From: [Mycobacterium] vasticus
GTDB taxonomy: Bacteria > Actinomycetota > Actinomycetes > Mycobacteriales > Mycobacteriaceae
Length of the DNA: 64,000 nt
NCBI RefSeq assembly: GCF_020181595.1
Contig: NZ_CP084028.1
Location: 4,308,021 to 4,372,020, forward strand
Direction of reading: 5' to 3'
The notes under the pieces are model-generated. The model worked only from the letters and a program-made list of their open reading frames with translations. It ran no database searches and was not told the origin of the DNA. Both the position numbers and the translations under genes were made by a program. The first letter of the stretch is position 1. Every line of letters begins with the position of its first letter. Positions 15,550 through 27,276 of the stretch are shown here, piece after piece.

Positions 15550-17001
15550 TCAGTGGATCGCGACGGTCGTCGGCGCGATCGGAGCCGGCAGCGCGGTGGT
15601 CCCCATCAGGTAGCGGTCCACCGCGGCCGCCGCGGCACGCCCCTCGGCGATCGCCCACACGATCAGGGACTGCCCGCGGCCCATGTCGCCCGCCACATAG
15701 ACGCCCGGCACACCCGTCGCGAACGAGGCATCACGCGTCACGTTGCCGCGGGCGTTGAACTCCACGCCCAGATCGGTGAGCAACCCCGCCCGCTCCGGAC
15801 CGACGAACCCCATCGCCAGCAGGACCAGGTCGGCCTCCAGTTCGAAGTCGGTGCCATCCACCTTCTCGAAGGCACCACCTCGCCGGCGCACCTCGTGGGC
15901 CCGCAACCCGGTCACCCGGCCGTCACGCCCGATGAACTCCTCGGTATTCACCGAGAACACCCGGTCACCGCCCTCCTCGTGCGCGGAGGTGGTCCGCATG
16001 ACCAGCGGGTACATCGGCCACGGCGTCGAGGCGTCCCGGTTCTCCGGCGGGCGCGGCATGATCTCGAACTGGTGCACACACGTCCCGCCCTGGCGGTGCA
16101 CGGTGCCCAGGCAGTCCGCGCCGGTGTCACCGCCGCCGATGATGATCACCTTCTTGCCGTGCGCGGTGATCGGCGGTTCGCTCATGTCGCCGGCCTGCAC
16201 CCGATTGGCCCACGGCAGGAACTCCATCGCCTGGTGGATGCCCTGAAGTTCACGGCCCGGCACCGGCAGGTCACGCCACGCGGTCGCCCCGCCGGCCAGC
16301 ACCACGGCGTCGAACTCGGCGCGCAACCGCTCGGCGGTCATGTCGACGCCGACGTTCACGCCGGTCTCGAACGCAGTGCCCTCGGCGGTCATCTGCGCCA
16401 GGCGCCGGTCGATGATCCGCTTCTCCATCTTGAATTCCGGTATGCCGTAACGCAGTAGCCCGCCGATGCGGTCGTCGCGCTCGAACACCGTCACCGAATG
16501 CCCGGCCCGGGTTAGCTGCTGAGCGGCGGCGAGTCCGGCCGGCCCGGAGCCCACCACGGCGACCGTCTTCCCGGTGTGCACCGACGGCGCGATCGGTTCC
16601 GCCCAACCCTGCATGAACCCGCGTTCGACGATCTCGTACTCGACCTGCTTGATGGTCACCGGCGGCTGGTTGATGCCCAGCACACAGGCCGGTTCGCACG
16701 GTGCGGGGCACAGCCGCCCGGTAAAGTCCGGGAAGTTGTTGGTGGCGTGCAGCCGGTCGAACGCCTCGCGCCAGCGACCGGTGCGCACCAGGTCGTTCCA
16801 CTCCGGGATCAGGTTCCCCAGCGGGCACCCGTTGTGGCAGAACGGGATACCGCAGTCCATGCAACGCCCCGCCTGCTGACGGACGGTGTCCTCGGCGAAC
16901 TCCTCGTACACCTCGTTCCAGTCGCCGAGCCGCTGCGAGACCGGGCGCCGCAGCGGCAGGATCCGCTGGGTGTTGGTCAGAAAGCCTTTCGGGTCAGCCA
17001 T
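15550..17001 (-). CDS. gltD: Glutamate synthase small subunit
   Basis: The 483-residue protein starts [16 protein letters not shown]. The N-terminal domain has two cysteine clusters (Cys47, 50, 55, 59 and Cys98, 102, 106) for the 4Fe-4S centres. It then has the FAD motif [10 protein letters not shown], the NADPH motif GGGDTGADC, and the terminal [17 protein letters not shown] segment. GltD passes electrons from NADPH to GltB, which makes glutamate from 2-oxoglutarate and glutamine. The start at 17001 overlaps the gltB stop by 8 bases, so the two subunits are translationally coupled. An upstream start at 17025 lies inside gltB and is unnecessary. Confidence 0.96.
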   Translation of the reverse strand: MADPKGFLTNTQRILPLRRPVSQRLGDWNEVYEEFAEDTVRQQAGRCMDCGIPFCHNGCPLGNLIPEWNDLVRTGRWREAFDRLHATNNFPDFTGRLCPAPCEPACVLGINQPPVTIKQVEYEIVERGFMQGWAEPIAPSVHTGKTVAVVGSGPAGLAAAQQLTRAGHSVTVFERDDRIGGLLRYGIPEFKMEKRIIDRRLAQMTAEGTAFETGVNVGVDMTAERLRAEFDAVVLAGGATAWRDLPVPGRELQGIHQAMEFLPWANRVQAGDMSEPPITAHGKKVIIIGGGDTGADCLGTVHRQGGTCVHQFEIMPRPPENRDASTPWPMYPLVMRTTSAHEEGGDRVFSVNTEEFIGRDGRVTGLRAHEVRRRGGAFEKVDGTDFELEADLVLLAMGFVGPERAGLLTDLGVEFNARGNVTRDASFATGVPGVYVAGDMGRGQSLIVWAIAEGRAAAAAVDRYLMGTTALPAPIAPTTVAIH

Positions 17002-20000
17002 GAGCTGCCGCCATAATCGCCTCATTCGGGTCGGTGCCGTTCGCCTTCGCCTCGGCGGTAGCGGCGAGCACCCGCCGGTAGTCGCGTGGCATCACTCGGA
17101 CGAAGTGACGGCGCTGGTTGGGCCAGTCGGACAGGATCGCCCGGGCGGGCGCGGAATCGGTGGCCTCGACATGCGCGGCCAACAGGCCACGCAGCCAGGC
17201 GATGTCGGCGTTGTCGAAGTCACCGAACATCTCCAGATCCACCATCTCGGTGTTGAGCCTGTGCGGCAGATCGCGGTGCGGGTCCCACACGTAGGCCATG
17301 CCGCCGGACATCCCCGCCGCGAAGTTGCGCCCGGTCGGCCCGAGCACCACCACCTTGCCGCCGGTCATGTACTCGCAGCCGTGGTCGCCGACGCCCTCCA
17401 CCACCGCCTCCGCGCCGGAGTTGCGGACCGCGAACCGCTCCCCGACCATTCCGCGCAGGAACGCCTGGCCTCCGGTGGCGCCGAACAGGATCACGTTGCC
17501 GCCGATGATGTTGTCCTCGGCGACATAACCCTGCGGTGCGTCGCGCGGCGGGCGGACCACGATCCGGCCGCCGGAGAGTCCCTTGCCGGCGTAGTCGTTG
17601 GCGTCACCGAAGACCCGCAGGGTGATCCCCGGCGGCAGGAAGGCACCGAAGCTGTTGCCCGCCGACCCGGTGAAGGTGATGTCGATGGTGTCATCGGGAA
17701 GCCCTTGGGCGCCATAGTTTGTGGTGACCCGGTTGCCGAGCAGGGTGCCGACGGTCCGGTTCACGTTGGAGATCTCGGAGTCGAACCGCACCGGGGTGCC
17801 GGAGTCCAGTGCCTCGCGGCTCTGCGCGATCAACTGCTGATCCAGTGCCTTCTCCAGCCCATGGTCCTGACCGGAGGTGCAGTACAGGTCCTGGTTCATG
17901 AACGCCGACTCCGGCTCGTGCAGCACCGGGCCGAGGTCGAGCCGGTGGGCCTTCCAGTGCGCGCGGGCCATCGTGGTGTCCAGTGCGCCCACCTGCCCGA
18001 CAGCCTCGTTGATGGTACGGAAGCCCAGTGCGGCAAGGTATTCACGTACCTCTTCGGCGATGAACCAGAAGAAGTTCTCCACGAACTCCGGCTGTCCGTT
18101 GAACCGCTTGCGCAGCTCCGGGTTCTGGGTGGCCACCCCGACCGGGCAGGTGTCGAGATGGCAGACCCGCATCATGATGCAACCCGACACCACCAGCGGT
18201 GCGGTGGCGAAGCCGAACTCCTCGGCGCCCAGCAGCGCGGCGATCACCACGTCGCGGCCGGTCTTGAGCTGACCGTCCACCTGCACCACGATCCGATCGC
18301 GAAGCCCGTTGAGCAGCAACGTCTGCTGAGTCTCGGCCAGCCCCAGCTCCCACGGCGCCCCGGCATGCTTGAGCGAGGTCAGCGGCGCGGCGCCGGTGCC
18401 GCCGTCGTGCCCGGAGATCAGCACCACGTCGGCGTGCGCCTTGGACACCCCCGCCGCCACCGTGCCCACCCCATTCTCGGCGACCAGCTTGACGTGGATG
18501 CGCGCCTGCGGGTTGGCGTTCTTCAGGTCGTGGATCAGCTGTTTGAGGTCCTCGATCGAGTAGATGTCGTGGTGCGGCGGCGGCGAGATCAGCCCGACGC
18601 CGGGAGTGGCGTGCCGAACCTCGGCGATCCACGGGTACACCTTGTTACCCGGAAGCTGGCCGCCCTCACCGGGTTTGGCCCCCTGGGCGATCTTGATCTG
18701 CAGGTCCGAGCAGTTCACCAGGTAGTCGCTGGTGACACCGAAGCGGGCAGAGGCGACCTGCTTGATCGCGCTGCGCCGCCAGTCCCCGTTCTCGTCCGGC
18801 AGGTACCGGTCGGCGTGCTCACCGCCCTCACCGCAGTTCGACCGGCCGCCGATCCGGTTCATCGCGATCGCCAGGGTCTCGTGCGCCTCGGCGGAGATCG
18901 AGCCGTAACTCATCGCGCCGGTGGCGAACCGCTTGACGATCTCGGTGGCCGGCTCCACCTCCTCGATCGGAATCGGTTTGCGTTCACCGGCTTTGAACTT
19001 CAGCAGGCCCCGCAGGGTGGCGAGACGCTCACTCTGGTCGTCGACCAGCGCGGTGTACTCCTTGAACACCGCGTATTGGCCGGTGCGGGTCGAGTGCTGC
19101 AGCTTGAACACGGTCTCGGGGTTGAACAGGTGGTACTCACCCTCCCGGCGCCACTGGTACTCGCCACCCACCGGCAGTTCGCGGTGCGCCCGCTCCTCGG
19201 GCCGGGGCAGATAAGCCATCGTGTGCCGCGCCGCGACGTCGGCGGCGATCTCGTCGAGGGTGATACCCCCGATCGGGCAGAACAGACCGGTGAAGTACTC
19301 ATCGAGAACGTCCTGGGAGATACCGACCGGCTGGAACAGTTGCGCGCCGGTGTAGGACGCCCGCGTCGAGATGCCCATCTTGGACATGACCTTCAGCACG
19401 CCCTTGGCCGCGGCCTTGGCGTAGTTGGCGATCGCGTGCTCACCGTCGAGGCCCTTGATCAGGCCCCGGTCGATCATGTCCTGCACCGACTCGAACGCCA
19501 GGTAGGGGTTGACCGCGGCGGCACCGAACCCGAGCAGTGCCGCCAGGTGGTGCACCTCGCGGGCATCACCGGACTCGACCACCAGACCGACCCGGGTGCG
19601 GGAGCGCTCGGCGACCAGGTGGTGGTGCACCGCGGCGGTGGCCAGCAGCGACGGGATGGGGGCCAGCGTCTCGTCGGACTCCCGGTCGGAGATCACGATG
19701 AAGCCGGCCCCGTCCTTGATCGCCGCCGACGCCTGGGCGCACACCTGCCGCAGCGCGGCGCGCAGACCGGCCCCGCCCTCGGCGACCGGGTACAGGCAGT
19801 GGATCACCGCGGCGGACAGGCCGTGTCGCCCGCGTGAGCCGATCGGCAGATCCGGATCCAGGGACACCAGCTTGGCCAGGTCGGAGTTGCTCAGGATCGG
19901 CTGGGACAGCACCACCTGGCGCCAGGTGGGCTCCTCGGTGTTGAGCAGGTCGCCCTCGGGGCCCAGCGCACCCTGCAGGCTGGTGACCACCTCTTCGCGG

Positions 20001-21607
20001 ATGGCGTCCAGCGGCGGGTTGGTGACCTGGGCGAACATCTGCTGGAAGTAGTCGAACAGCATCCGCGGCCGCGCCGAGAGCACCGCGACCGGGGTGTCGG
20101 TGCCCATCGAGCCGATCGGCTCGGCGCCGGTGCGGGCCATCGGCGCGAGCACCAGGTTCAGTTCTTCATTGGTGTAGCCGAACATGTGCTGGCGCAGCAG
20201 AACCCGGTGATGCTCCATCCGGGGCGCCTCGCCCGGCGGCAGCTCCTCGATGGGGATCAGGGCTTCGTTGATCCACTGCCGGTACGGCCGCTGCGCCGCC
20301 AGGGTGGATTTGATCTCGTCATCGGAGATGATCCGGCCGGCTTCGGTGTCGACCAGGAACATCCGGCCGGGCTGCAGCCGCTGCCGGTGCACCACGGTGG
20401 CCGGGTCCAGGTCGAGTACCCCGGACTCGGAGGCCATCACCACCAGCCCGTCGTCGGTGACCCAGATCCGTGACGGTCGTAGACCGTTGCGGTCCAGCAC
20501 CGCACCCACCAGGGTGCCGTCGGTGAAGGTCATCGAGGCCGGCCCGTCCCACGGCTCCATCAGCGAGTCGTGGTACTCGTAGAACGCTCGCAGCTCGGGC
20601 TCCATGGCCTGGTGGCGCTCCCAGGCCTCCGGGATCATCATCAGCACCGCGTGCGGCAAACTGCGACCGCCCAGATGCAGCAGCTCCAGGACCTCGTCGA
20701 ATCGTGCGGTGTCGGAGGCACCCGGCGTGCAGATCGGGAAGAGCTTGTCGGCGGTGTTGCCGCCGTTTCCGGGCTCCGCCGAGCCGAAGACGTCGGTACG
20801 GATCAGCGCTTCGCGGGCCCGCATCCAGTTCTCGTTGCCGGTGACGGTGTTGATCTCGCCGTTGTGTGCGATGCGCCGGAACGGATGCGCCAACGGCCAC
20901 GACGGAAAGGTGTTGGTCGAGAACCGGGAATGCACGATACCCAGCGCGCTCTGCATCCGCGGGTCCGCCAGATCCGGGTAGAAGTCCTTGAGCTGCGGAG
21001 TGGTCAACATGCCCTTGTAGACAATGGTCCGACCGGAAAGACTTGGGAAATAGACGGTTTCCCGCCCGGGACCGTCCTGGCCCGGCCCCCGGCTGCCCAG
21101 CTCGTGCTCGGCGCGCTTGCGCACCACATAGGCCCGGCGCTCCAGCTCCATCCCGGATGCCCCGGCCAGGAACAGCTGCCGGAAGGTCGGCATCGCATCA
21201 CGCGCCAAGGCGCCCAGCGACGAGTCGTCGGTCGGCACATCGCGCCAGCCGAGCACCTTGAGCCCTTCGGCCTCGGCGATCTTCTCCACTGCGACGCAGG
21301 CCGTCACCGCGTCTTTGGACGACTGCGGCAGGAACGCCATCCCGGTTGCATAGGAACCTTCGGCCGGCAGGTCGAAATCGGTGACCGCACGCAGGAATTG
21401 GTCGGGGATCTGAAGCATGATGCCGGCCCCGTCGCCGCTGTTGGGTTCGGCTCCGGCGGCGCCCCGATGTTCCAGGTTGAGCAGCGCGGTGATCGACTTG
21501 TCGACGATGTCGCGGCTGCGTCGGCCGTGCATGTCGACAACCATGGCCACTCCGCACGCGCCATGCTCGAACGCGGGGTTGTAGAGCCCGATCGGGGTGG
21601 TCGACAT
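16994..21607 (-). CDS. gltB: Glutamate synthase large subunit
   Basis: The 1537-residue protein contains an N-terminal class II glutamine amidotransferase domain, a central domain, the FMN-binding synthase barrel and a C-terminal GXGXG beta-helix. The catalytic Cys is residue 18 (EHGACGVAM); the preceding residues are a propeptide. The 3Fe-4S cysteines lie near residue 1142 onward ([16 protein letters not shown]). The start at 21607 fits the known N-terminus ([10 protein letters not shown]); upstream in-frame codons to 21778 are rejected as poor protein. It forms an operon with gltD and is divergent from a glutamine synthetase gene, so both ammonium-assimilation steps share one intergenic region. 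Confidence 0.96.
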   Translation of the reverse strand: MSTTPIGLYNPAFEHGACGVAMVVDMHGRRSRDIVDKSITALLNLEHRGAAGAEPNSGDGAGIMLQIPDQFLRAVTDFDLPAEGSYATGMAFLPQSSKDAVTACVAVEKIAEAEGLKVLGWRDVPTDDSSLGALARDAMPTFRQLFLAGASGMELERRAYVVRKRAEHELGSRGPGQDGPGRETVYFPSLSGRTIVYKGMLTTPQLKDFYPDLADPRMQSALGIVHSRFSTNTFPSWPLAHPFRRIAHNGEINTVTGNENWMRAREALIRTDVFGSAEPGNGGNTADKLFPICTPGASDTARFDEVLELLHLGGRSLPHAVLMMIPEAWERHQAMEPELRAFYEYHDSLMEPWDGPASMTFTDGTLVGAVLDRNGLRPSRIWVTDDGLVVMASESGVLDLDPATVVHRQRLQPGRMFLVDTEAGRIISDDEIKSTLAAQRPYRQWINEALIPIEELPPGEAPRMEHHRVLLRQHMFGYTNEELNLVLAPMARTGAEPIGSMGTDTPVAVLSARPRMLFDYFQQMFAQVTNPPLDAIREEVVTSLQGALGPEGDLLNTEEPTWRQVVLSQPILSNSDLAKLVSLDPDLPIGSRGRHGLSAAVIHCLYPVAEGGAGLRAALRQVCAQASAAIKDGAGFIVISDRESDETLAPIPSLLATAAVHHHLVAERSRTRVGLVVESGDAREVHHLAALLGFGAAAVNPYLAFESVQDMIDRGLIKGLDGEHAIANYAKAAAKGVLKVMSKMGISTRASYTGAQLFQPVGISQDVLDEYFTGLFCPIGGITLDEIAADVAARHTMAYLPRPEERAHRELPVGGEYQWRREGEYHLFNPETVFKLQHSTRTGQYAVFKEYTALVDDQSERLATLRGLLKFKAGERKPIPIEEVEPATEIVKRFATGAMSYGSISAEAHETLAIAMNRIGGRSNCGEGGEHADRYLPDENGDWRRSAIKQVASARFGVTSDYLVNCSDLQIKIAQGAKPGEGGQLPGNKVYPWIAEVRHATPGVGLISPPPHHDIYSIEDLKQLIHDLKNANPQARIHVKLVAENGVGTVAAGVSKAHADVVLISGHDGGTGAAPLTSLKHAGAPWELGLAETQQTLLLNGLRDRIVVQVDGQLKTGRDVVIAALLGAEEFGFATAPLVVSGCIMMRVCHLDTCPVGVATQNPELRKRFNGQPEFVENFFWFIAEEVREYLAALGFRTINEAVGQVGALDTTMARAHWKAHRLDLGPVLHEPESAFMNQDLYCTSGQDHGLEKALDQQLIAQSREALDSGTPVRFDSEISNVNRTVGTLLGNRVTTNYGAQGLPDDTIDITFTGSAGNSFGAFLPPGITLRVFGDANDYAGKGLSGGRIVVRPPRDAPQGYVAEDNIIGGNVILFGATGGQAFLRGMVGERFAVRNSGAEAVVEGVGDHGCEYMTGGKVVVLGPTGRNFAAGMSGGMAYVWDPHRDLPHRLNTEMVDLEMFGDFDNADIAWLRGLLAAHVEATDSAPARAILSDWPNQRRHFVRVMPRDYRRVLAATAEAKANGTDPNEAIMAAAHG

Positions 21608-21875
21608 CAGCACCTGGCCCTTCGCACAATTATGCGCATCGCCACAGATGCTGCGATGCGAGACGTGGTTTCCATCCGTGCGACGTTGAACGGCTTTCCT
21701 GCGGCGCAAATTACCGGCAGGCATCGTCACGATATACCCGGATCCAGCCGCAGCGCCAGCCGCTGGGCAAACACTCAAACGGTGAGTTTTGTGTTACATC
21801 AGCGCAATAACCGGATCACGCGCGGGAAATGTGGACTGCTTATGGTCTGGCTGTCCGTACCCGAAGGAGGCCACT
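21608..21875. promoter_or_regulatory. Divergent gltB / glutamine synthetase promoter region
   Basis: The 268-base gap separates gltBD from the glutamine synthetase gene and must hold both promoters. Visible features are GTTAC-N9-ATAAC (about 21792-21810), an AT-rich patch near 21780-21800, and the strong GAAGGAGG ribosome site (21863-21870) before the GTG start. GlnR is the expected nitrogen regulator in mycobacteria. GTTAC-N9-ATAAC only loosely resembles its GTnAC-n6-GAAAC boxes, so I do not call a GlnR site. Confidence 0.4.
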
Positions 21876-23300
21876 GTGACCGACGAAATTCTGAAGCTCG
21901 TCTCGGACGAGAAGATCGAGTACGTCGACGTTCGATTCTGCGATCTGCCTGGTGTGATGCAGCACTTCTCGATCCCTGCCGAGGCCTTCGACGCCAGCGT
22001 CTTCACTGACGGTCTGGCATTCGACGGATCGTCGATCCGCGGCTTCCAGTCCATCCACGAATCAGACATGCTGCTGCTGCCCGATGCCAGCACCGCGCGC
22101 ATCGATCCCTTCCGGTCAGCAAAGACGCTGAACGTCAACTTCTTCGTACACGACCCCTTCACCCGCGAGCCCTACTCGCGGGACCCGCGCAACATCGCGC
22201 GCAAGGCGGAGAACTATCTGTCCAGCACCGGGATCGCCGACACCGCCTACTTCGGCGCCGAGGCCGAGTTCTACATCTTCGACTCGGTGGCGTTCGACTC
22301 GCAGATGAACGGGTCGTTCTACGAGGTGGATTCGGTGTCGGGGTGGTGGAACACCGGCAGGGCCACCGAGGCGGACGGCAGCCCCAACCGGGGTTACAAG
22401 GTGCGCCCCAAGGGCGGTTACTTCCCGGTGGCGCCCGTCGACCAGTACGTCGACCTGCGTGACGCCATGAGCACCAACCTGACCGATGCGGGCTTCACCG
22501 TTGAGCGCGGCCACCACGAGGTCGGTACCGGCGGGCAGACCGAGATCAACTACAAGTTCAACACGCTGCTGGCCGCCGCCGACGACCTGATGCTGTTCAA
22601 GTACATCATCAAGAACACCGCCTGGGCGCACGGCAAGACCGTGACCTTCATGCCCAAGCCACTGTTCGGCGACAACGGCTCGGGCATGCACGTGCACCAG
22701 TCGGTGTGGAAGGACGGCGAACCGCTGTTCTACGACGACATCGGCTACGCCGGACTGTCCGACACCGCCCGGCACTACATCGGCGGCGTCCTGCACCACG
22801 CGCCGTCACTGCTGGCGTTCACCAACCCGACGATCAACTCCTACAAGCGGCTGGTCCCGCACTTCGAGGCGCCGATCAACCTGGTGTACAGCCAGCGCAA
22901 CCGCTCGGCGTGTGTGCGCATCCCGATCACCGGCACCAACCCGAAGGCCAAGCGGATGGAGTTCCGCTGCCCGGACTCCTCCGGCAACCCGTATCTGGCG
23001 TTCGCCGCCATGCTGATGGCCGGCATCGACGGCATCAAGCACAAGATCGAGCCGGCCGCTCCGGTCGACAAGGATCTCTACGAGCTGCCGCCCGACGAGG
23101 CCGCCGGCATCCCGCAGGCCCCGACCTCGCTCGCGCAGGTGATGGACAACCTGGAAGCCGACCACGAATACCTCACCGAGGGCGGGGTTTTCACCTCCGA
23201 CCTGATCGAGACCTGGATCGGCTACAAACGTGAGAACGAGATCGCCCCGGTGAACCTGCGGCCGCACCCGTACGAGTTCGCGCTGTATTACGACTGCTGA
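21876..23300 (+). CDS. glnA: Type I (GSI-beta) glutamine synthetase
   Basis: The 474-residue protein is close to mycobacterial GlnA1: the [20 protein letters not shown] and [20 protein letters not shown] segments, the metal-binding FGAEAEFY, the [16 protein letters not shown] segment and the [18 protein letters not shown] loop. Tyr402 in [10 protein letters not shown] matches the adenylylation site, so GlnE control is likely retained. The GTG start has GAAGGAGG six bases upstream. It makes glutamine from glutamate and ammonia. In M. tuberculosis the main glnA1 lies elsewhere (Rv2220) and gltB has no glutamine synthetase neighbour, so this may be an additional copy, which needs the rest of the genome. 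The symbol denotes the family. Confidence 0.92.
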   Translation: MTDEILKLVSDEKIEYVDVRFCDLPGVMQHFSIPAEAFDASVFTDGLAFDGSSIRGFQSIHESDMLLLPDASTARIDPFRSAKTLNVNFFVHDPFTREPYSRDPRNIARKAENYLSSTGIADTAYFGAEAEFYIFDSVAFDSQMNGSFYEVDSVSGWWNTGRATEADGSPNRGYKVRPKGGYFPVAPVDQYVDLRDAMSTNLTDAGFTVERGHHEVGTGGQTEINYKFNTLLAAADDLMLFKYIIKNTAWAHGKTVTFMPKPLFGDNGSGMHVHQSVWKDGEPLFYDDIGYAGLSDTARHYIGGVLHHAPSLLAFTNPTINSYKRLVPHFEAPINLVYSQRNRSACVRIPITGTNPKAKRMEFRCPDSSGNPYLAFAAMLMAGIDGIKHKIEPAAPVDKDLYELPPDEAAGIPQAPTSLAQVMDNLEADHEYLTEGGVFTSDLIETWIGYKRENEIAPVNLRPHPYEFALYYDC

Positions 23301-23350
23301 TCTCCTGCTGCGGCCCCGCGGGTCATCCTCGCGGCTAAGCTGGCAGGCCT

Positions 23351-24307
23351 ATGTACAGCCAACCCCAACCGTTCCCGAATCCGGCGGCGGTTCGACCGCC
23401 GCGTCCGCAGCCCCGCCGCGGTTGGCGGCGCGTCGTGCTCTCGGCGACGTTGGGGTTGGTGAACCTGGGTCCGTCGCCGGCCGAACAGGAGGAGGCCGCC
23501 TACGAGGCGGCCATCCGCTCTCTGCCGCACGGCACCTACAAGGTGGGGGTGCTGGGCAAGGGCGGCGTCGGTAAGACGACGGTGGCGGCCAGTGTCGGTT
23601 CGGTGTTCGCGGCCCTGCGGCGCACGGATCACGTGGTGGCCGTCGACGCCGACACCGCCTTCGGGCGCCTGGGCAGTCGCATCGATCCGCATGCCACCAG
23701 CTCGTACTGGGACCTGGCGGCCGATGCGAGCCTGCAGTCGTTCGCCGACATCAGCAGCCGGGTGGGCGCCAATGCCGCGGGGCTCTACGTGCTGATCGGC
23801 GAGCCCGCGGCCGGGGGACGACGGACCCTCGACGCGGCGCTGTACCGGGAGGCGGCGCTGCGCCTGGATCGGCATTTCGCCATCTCGATCGTCGACTGCG
23901 GTTCGACGATGGATTCGCCGGTCACCCAGGAGGCGCTGCGCAACCTCGACGCGCTCATCGTGGTCTCCTCCCCGTGGGCGGACGGAGCCGGCGCAGCGGC
24001 CAAGACCATGGAGTGGCTCGCCGACCGCGGCCAGGGCGGGCTGCTGCACCGGACCGTGGTGGTGCTCAACGACTCAGACGGTCACGCCGACCGGCGCACC
24101 CGTGCGGCCCTGAGCGCCCAGTTCCTGCAGCACGGTCAGGCCGTCGTGGAGGTCCCGTTCGACCCGCACCTGCGGCCGGGCGGCGTGATCGACGTGGTGC
24201 AGGAGATGGCGCCGGGCACCCGGCGGCGGTTCCTGCACATCGCGGCGATCATCGCCCACCACTTCGCCTCCCGACCCGGCGGCCGGGCAGGCGATCAGAG
24301 CAGGTAG
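23351..24307 (+). CDS. MinD/ParA-like P-loop ATPase (Rv3860-like)
   Basis: The 318-residue protein has a Pro/Arg-rich N-terminus followed by a deviant Walker A motif GKGGVGKTT (residues 69-77) and the VDADTAFGRLG segment. ISIVDCGSTMDSP resembles the switch/Walker B region. This is the architecture of the MinD-like ATPases related to EspI in ESX loci, which dimerise on ATP and position or regulate membrane complexes. In M. tuberculosis an ATPase of this type (Rv3860) follows gltB just before the ESX-1 region. Here its last 13 bases overlap the 3' end of the convergent htdZ gene, and no ESX gene follows. Confidence 0.85.
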   Translation: MYSQPQPFPNPAAVRPPRPQPRRGWRRVVLSATLGLVNLGPSPAEQEEAAYEAAIRSLPHGTYKVGVLGKGGVGKTTVAASVGSVFAALRRTDHVVAVDADTAFGRLGSRIDPHATSSYWDLAADASLQSFADISSRVGANAAGLYVLIGEPAAGGRRTLDAALYREAALRLDRHFAISIVDCGSTMDSPVTQEALRNLDALIVVSSPWADGAGAAAKTMEWLADRGQGGLLHRTVVVLNDSDGHADRRTRAALSAQFLQHGQAVVEVPFDPHLRPGGVIDVVQEMAPGTRRRFLHIAAIIAHHFASRPGGRAGDQSR

Positions 24308-24750
24308 CGCACCACGCTCTCGGCGACACATGCCGGCTTGGCGCTGCCATCGATGGCCACCGTGGTCGACAGGGTCACCTGGTGGGCGCCGCCGCCGGCG
24401 TCGGCCACCTCCACCACGGAGGTCTCCGCGCGGATCTTGGAGCCGACCGGAACCGGCGCCGGAAACCGGACCTTGTTGAGCCCGTAGTTGATCGCCAGCT
24501 TGACGCCGTCGAGGCGGTATATCTGGTGCATCAGCTGCGGCAGCATGGCCAGTGTCAGGTAGCCGTGGGCGATCGTGGTTCCGAACGGACCTGAGGCCGC
24601 CCGCTCCGGGTCGACGTGAATCCACTGGTGATCCCCGGTGGCGTCGGCGAACAGGTTGACCGCCTCCTGGGTGATGGTGACCCAGTCACTTTGGCCGATC
24701 AGCTCCCCCTGACAGGCAGCGAGTTCTTCGATCGATCCGAATGTACGCAT
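24295..24750 (-). CDS. htdZ: MaoC-like (R)-specific hydratase HtdZ
   Basis: The 151-residue hot-dog-fold protein is a near match to M. tuberculosis Rv0130 (HtdZ). It begins MRTFGSIEELAACQG and has the hydratase-2 motif DATGDHQWIH with catalytic Asp and His five residues apart. It ends SAKPACVAESVVRYLL. HtdZ hydrates trans-2-enoyl-CoA to (R)-3-hydroxyacyl-CoA and may contribute to fatty acid or mycolate metabolism. The start at 24750 is fixed by homology. It lies 20 bases after the CoA-transferase gene on the same strand, and fbpC is just beyond, as Rv0129c-Rv0130 are neighbours in M. tuberculosis. Confidence 0.93.
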   Translation of the reverse strand: MRTFGSIEELAACQGELIGQSDWVTITQEAVNLFADATGDHQWIHVDPERAASGPFGTTIAHGYLTLAMLPQLMHQIYRLDGVKLAINYGLNKVRFPAPVPVGSKIRAETSVVEVADAGGGAHQVTLSTTVAIDGSAKPACVAESVVRYLL

Positions 24751-24770
24751 ATACCGTCCCGCTTCCTTCG

Positions 24771-25985
24771 TTAATCCGTTGCCACCGTGCCGGATTGGCA
24801 CAGTCTGTCGATGTCTTCAGGTGATATTCCGAGGCGGTCGGCCAGTAACGCGACGGTGTCGGCGCCCAACTCCGGTGCGGCGACCGCCGGCGCGTGTACC
24901 CCGTCGATGCGCGTGGGCAGGCCGGCGGCCAGGTAGTCGCCCACCCCGGGCTGATGCAGCGGCGCGAACATCGCACTGTCGCGAACCCGCCCGCCGGCAG
25001 CGACTTCGGTGAAGCTGCGGTAGCGGTCCCACAGCAGCGAGGTCTCCCCCAGGGCGGCTTCGATCTGGTCCGCGGTGCATTCGGCGAACCAGCCACCGAA
25101 CAGCCCGGTCAGCAGCTCGCGATTGCGGTAGCGCTGCCCCTCGTCGGAGAAGTCGATATCCCGCGCCGAGGCAAGTGCCTCAAGGACTTTCGTGGTTCCG
25201 GTCAGCTCGGTCAGGTCGCGGAAGTGCCGGTCGGTGAGCGTGACGATCATGAACGTCGCCCCATCACCGCTGGTGAAGCTCTGCCCGTACTGGCCGTAGA
25301 GGGCGTTACCGATGGGCTCACGCCGGGTGCCGTTCACCATCGCCTCGGTGAGAAAGCCCAGAGTGCCGGCGGTGGCCAGCGCGACATCCTCCAGAGCCAG
25401 GCTGATCCGGGCGCCCAGGCCGGTGTGTTCGCGACGATGCACCGCGGCGGCCACCGCCAGCGCACCGTGCAGACCGCAGGCGATATCCCACGCCGGCAGC
25501 ACATGATTGATCGGCGCCCGGTAGTCGCCGGGCCCGGTGACCAGGGGGAATCCGACCGCGGCGTTCACGGTGTAGTCCACCGCAGTCGAGCCGTCCGCTT
25601 TCCCCAGCACCTCGAGGTGGATCAGATCCGGCCGAAGCCCAGCCAGCGTGTCGAAGGAAAGCCATTGCCGGCCCGCCATATTGGTCAGTACCACCCCGGC
25701 CTCGGCGATCAGGCGCTGGACCACCTGCTGCCCGTCGGGCGCCCGCAGGTCGGCGACGAACGACCGCTTGCCCTTGTTCAGCCCGGTCCAGTAGATCGAG
25801 GTGCCGGCCTGCGCGACCGGCCAGCGGCGATAGTCCGCGGCCCCGCCGACCGGATCGACACGCACCACGTCGGCACCCAGTTGTGCCAGCGTCATCCCCG
25901 CCAGCGGCACCGCCACGAAGCTGCCGATCTCGATGACGCGCACGCCGGTCAGCGGCCCTGCCGGGGCCCCTGCTGTCGGTTGCAT
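24771..25985 (-). CDS. Class III (CaiB/BaiF) CoA-transferase, similar to 2-methylfumaryl-CoA isomerase
   Basis: The 404-residue protein has the family III opening GVRVIEIGSFVAVPLAGM and GADVVRVDPVGGAADYRRWP. The pattern SIYWTGLNKGKRSFVADLR is typical of the branch annotated as 2-methylfumaryl-CoA (mesaconyl-CoA C1-C4) isomerase. Family III enzymes move CoA between carboxylic acids through an aspartyl intermediate; an Asp is expected in the PAWDIACGLHGALA segment. A GAGGAG ribosome site precedes the ATG. It is the first gene of a two-gene unit with htdZ. I do not recall it at this locus in M. tuberculosis, so it may be an insertion between Rv0129c and Rv0130. The exact substrate is uncertain. 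Confidence 0.85.
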   Translation of the reverse strand: MQPTAGAPAGPLTGVRVIEIGSFVAVPLAGMTLAQLGADVVRVDPVGGAADYRRWPVAQAGTSIYWTGLNKGKRSFVADLRAPDGQQVVQRLIAEAGVVLTNMAGRQWLSFDTLAGLRPDLIHLEVLGKADGSTAVDYTVNAAVGFPLVTGPGDYRAPINHVLPAWDIACGLHGALAVAAAVHRREHTGLGARISLALEDVALATAGTLGFLTEAMVNGTRREPIGNALYGQYGQSFTSGDGATFMIVTLTDRHFRDLTELTGTTKVLEALASARDIDFSDEGQRYRNRELLTGLFGGWFAECTADQIEAALGETSLLWDRYRSFTEVAAGGRVRDSAMFAPLHQPGVGDYLAAGLPTRIDGVHAPAVAAPELGADTVALLADRLGISPEDIDRLCQSGTVATD

Positions 25986-26083
25986 GGCGCACTCCTCGTT
26001 CTCGCGACTACGACGACTATATGTCTACCCGGCGCCCGGGCGAGTCCACGCCGAATCTCAATCGTTGCCGAACCGCGATATGA

Positions 26084-27190
<1,107 letters not shown>

Positions 27191-27208
27191 TCAGGCCCCC
27201 CAACCCGT

Positions 27209-27265
27209 GACCGTGCAGAGTTGTCCGCCCCCACCTGGGCAAATACCGGACAGCTCTGCACGGTC
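27209..27265. terminator. Bidirectional terminator hairpin between fbpC and the DUF1275 gene
   Basis: CCGTGCAGAGTTGTCCG (27211-27227) pairs with CGGACAGCTCTGCACGG (27247-27263), with a single G-T pair. The stem extends by two more bases on each outer side, to 19 pairs, with a 19-base loop. It lies between two convergent genes, so it can stop transcription from both sides. Confidence 0.8.
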
Positions 27266-27276
27266 GCGGCATCTGG

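Noticed and set aside
16886..19837. A 983-codon open frame opposite gltB
   Set aside because: It lies antisense to a conserved glutamate synthase and reads as His/Arg/Gly-rich sequence without domains, as expected from high-GC third-position bias.
21792..21810. GlnR box in the gltB/glnA gap
   Set aside because: GTTAC-N9-ATAAC only loosely fits the GTnAC-n6-GAAAC consensus and the required second pair is not evident, so I kept it only as a regional note.
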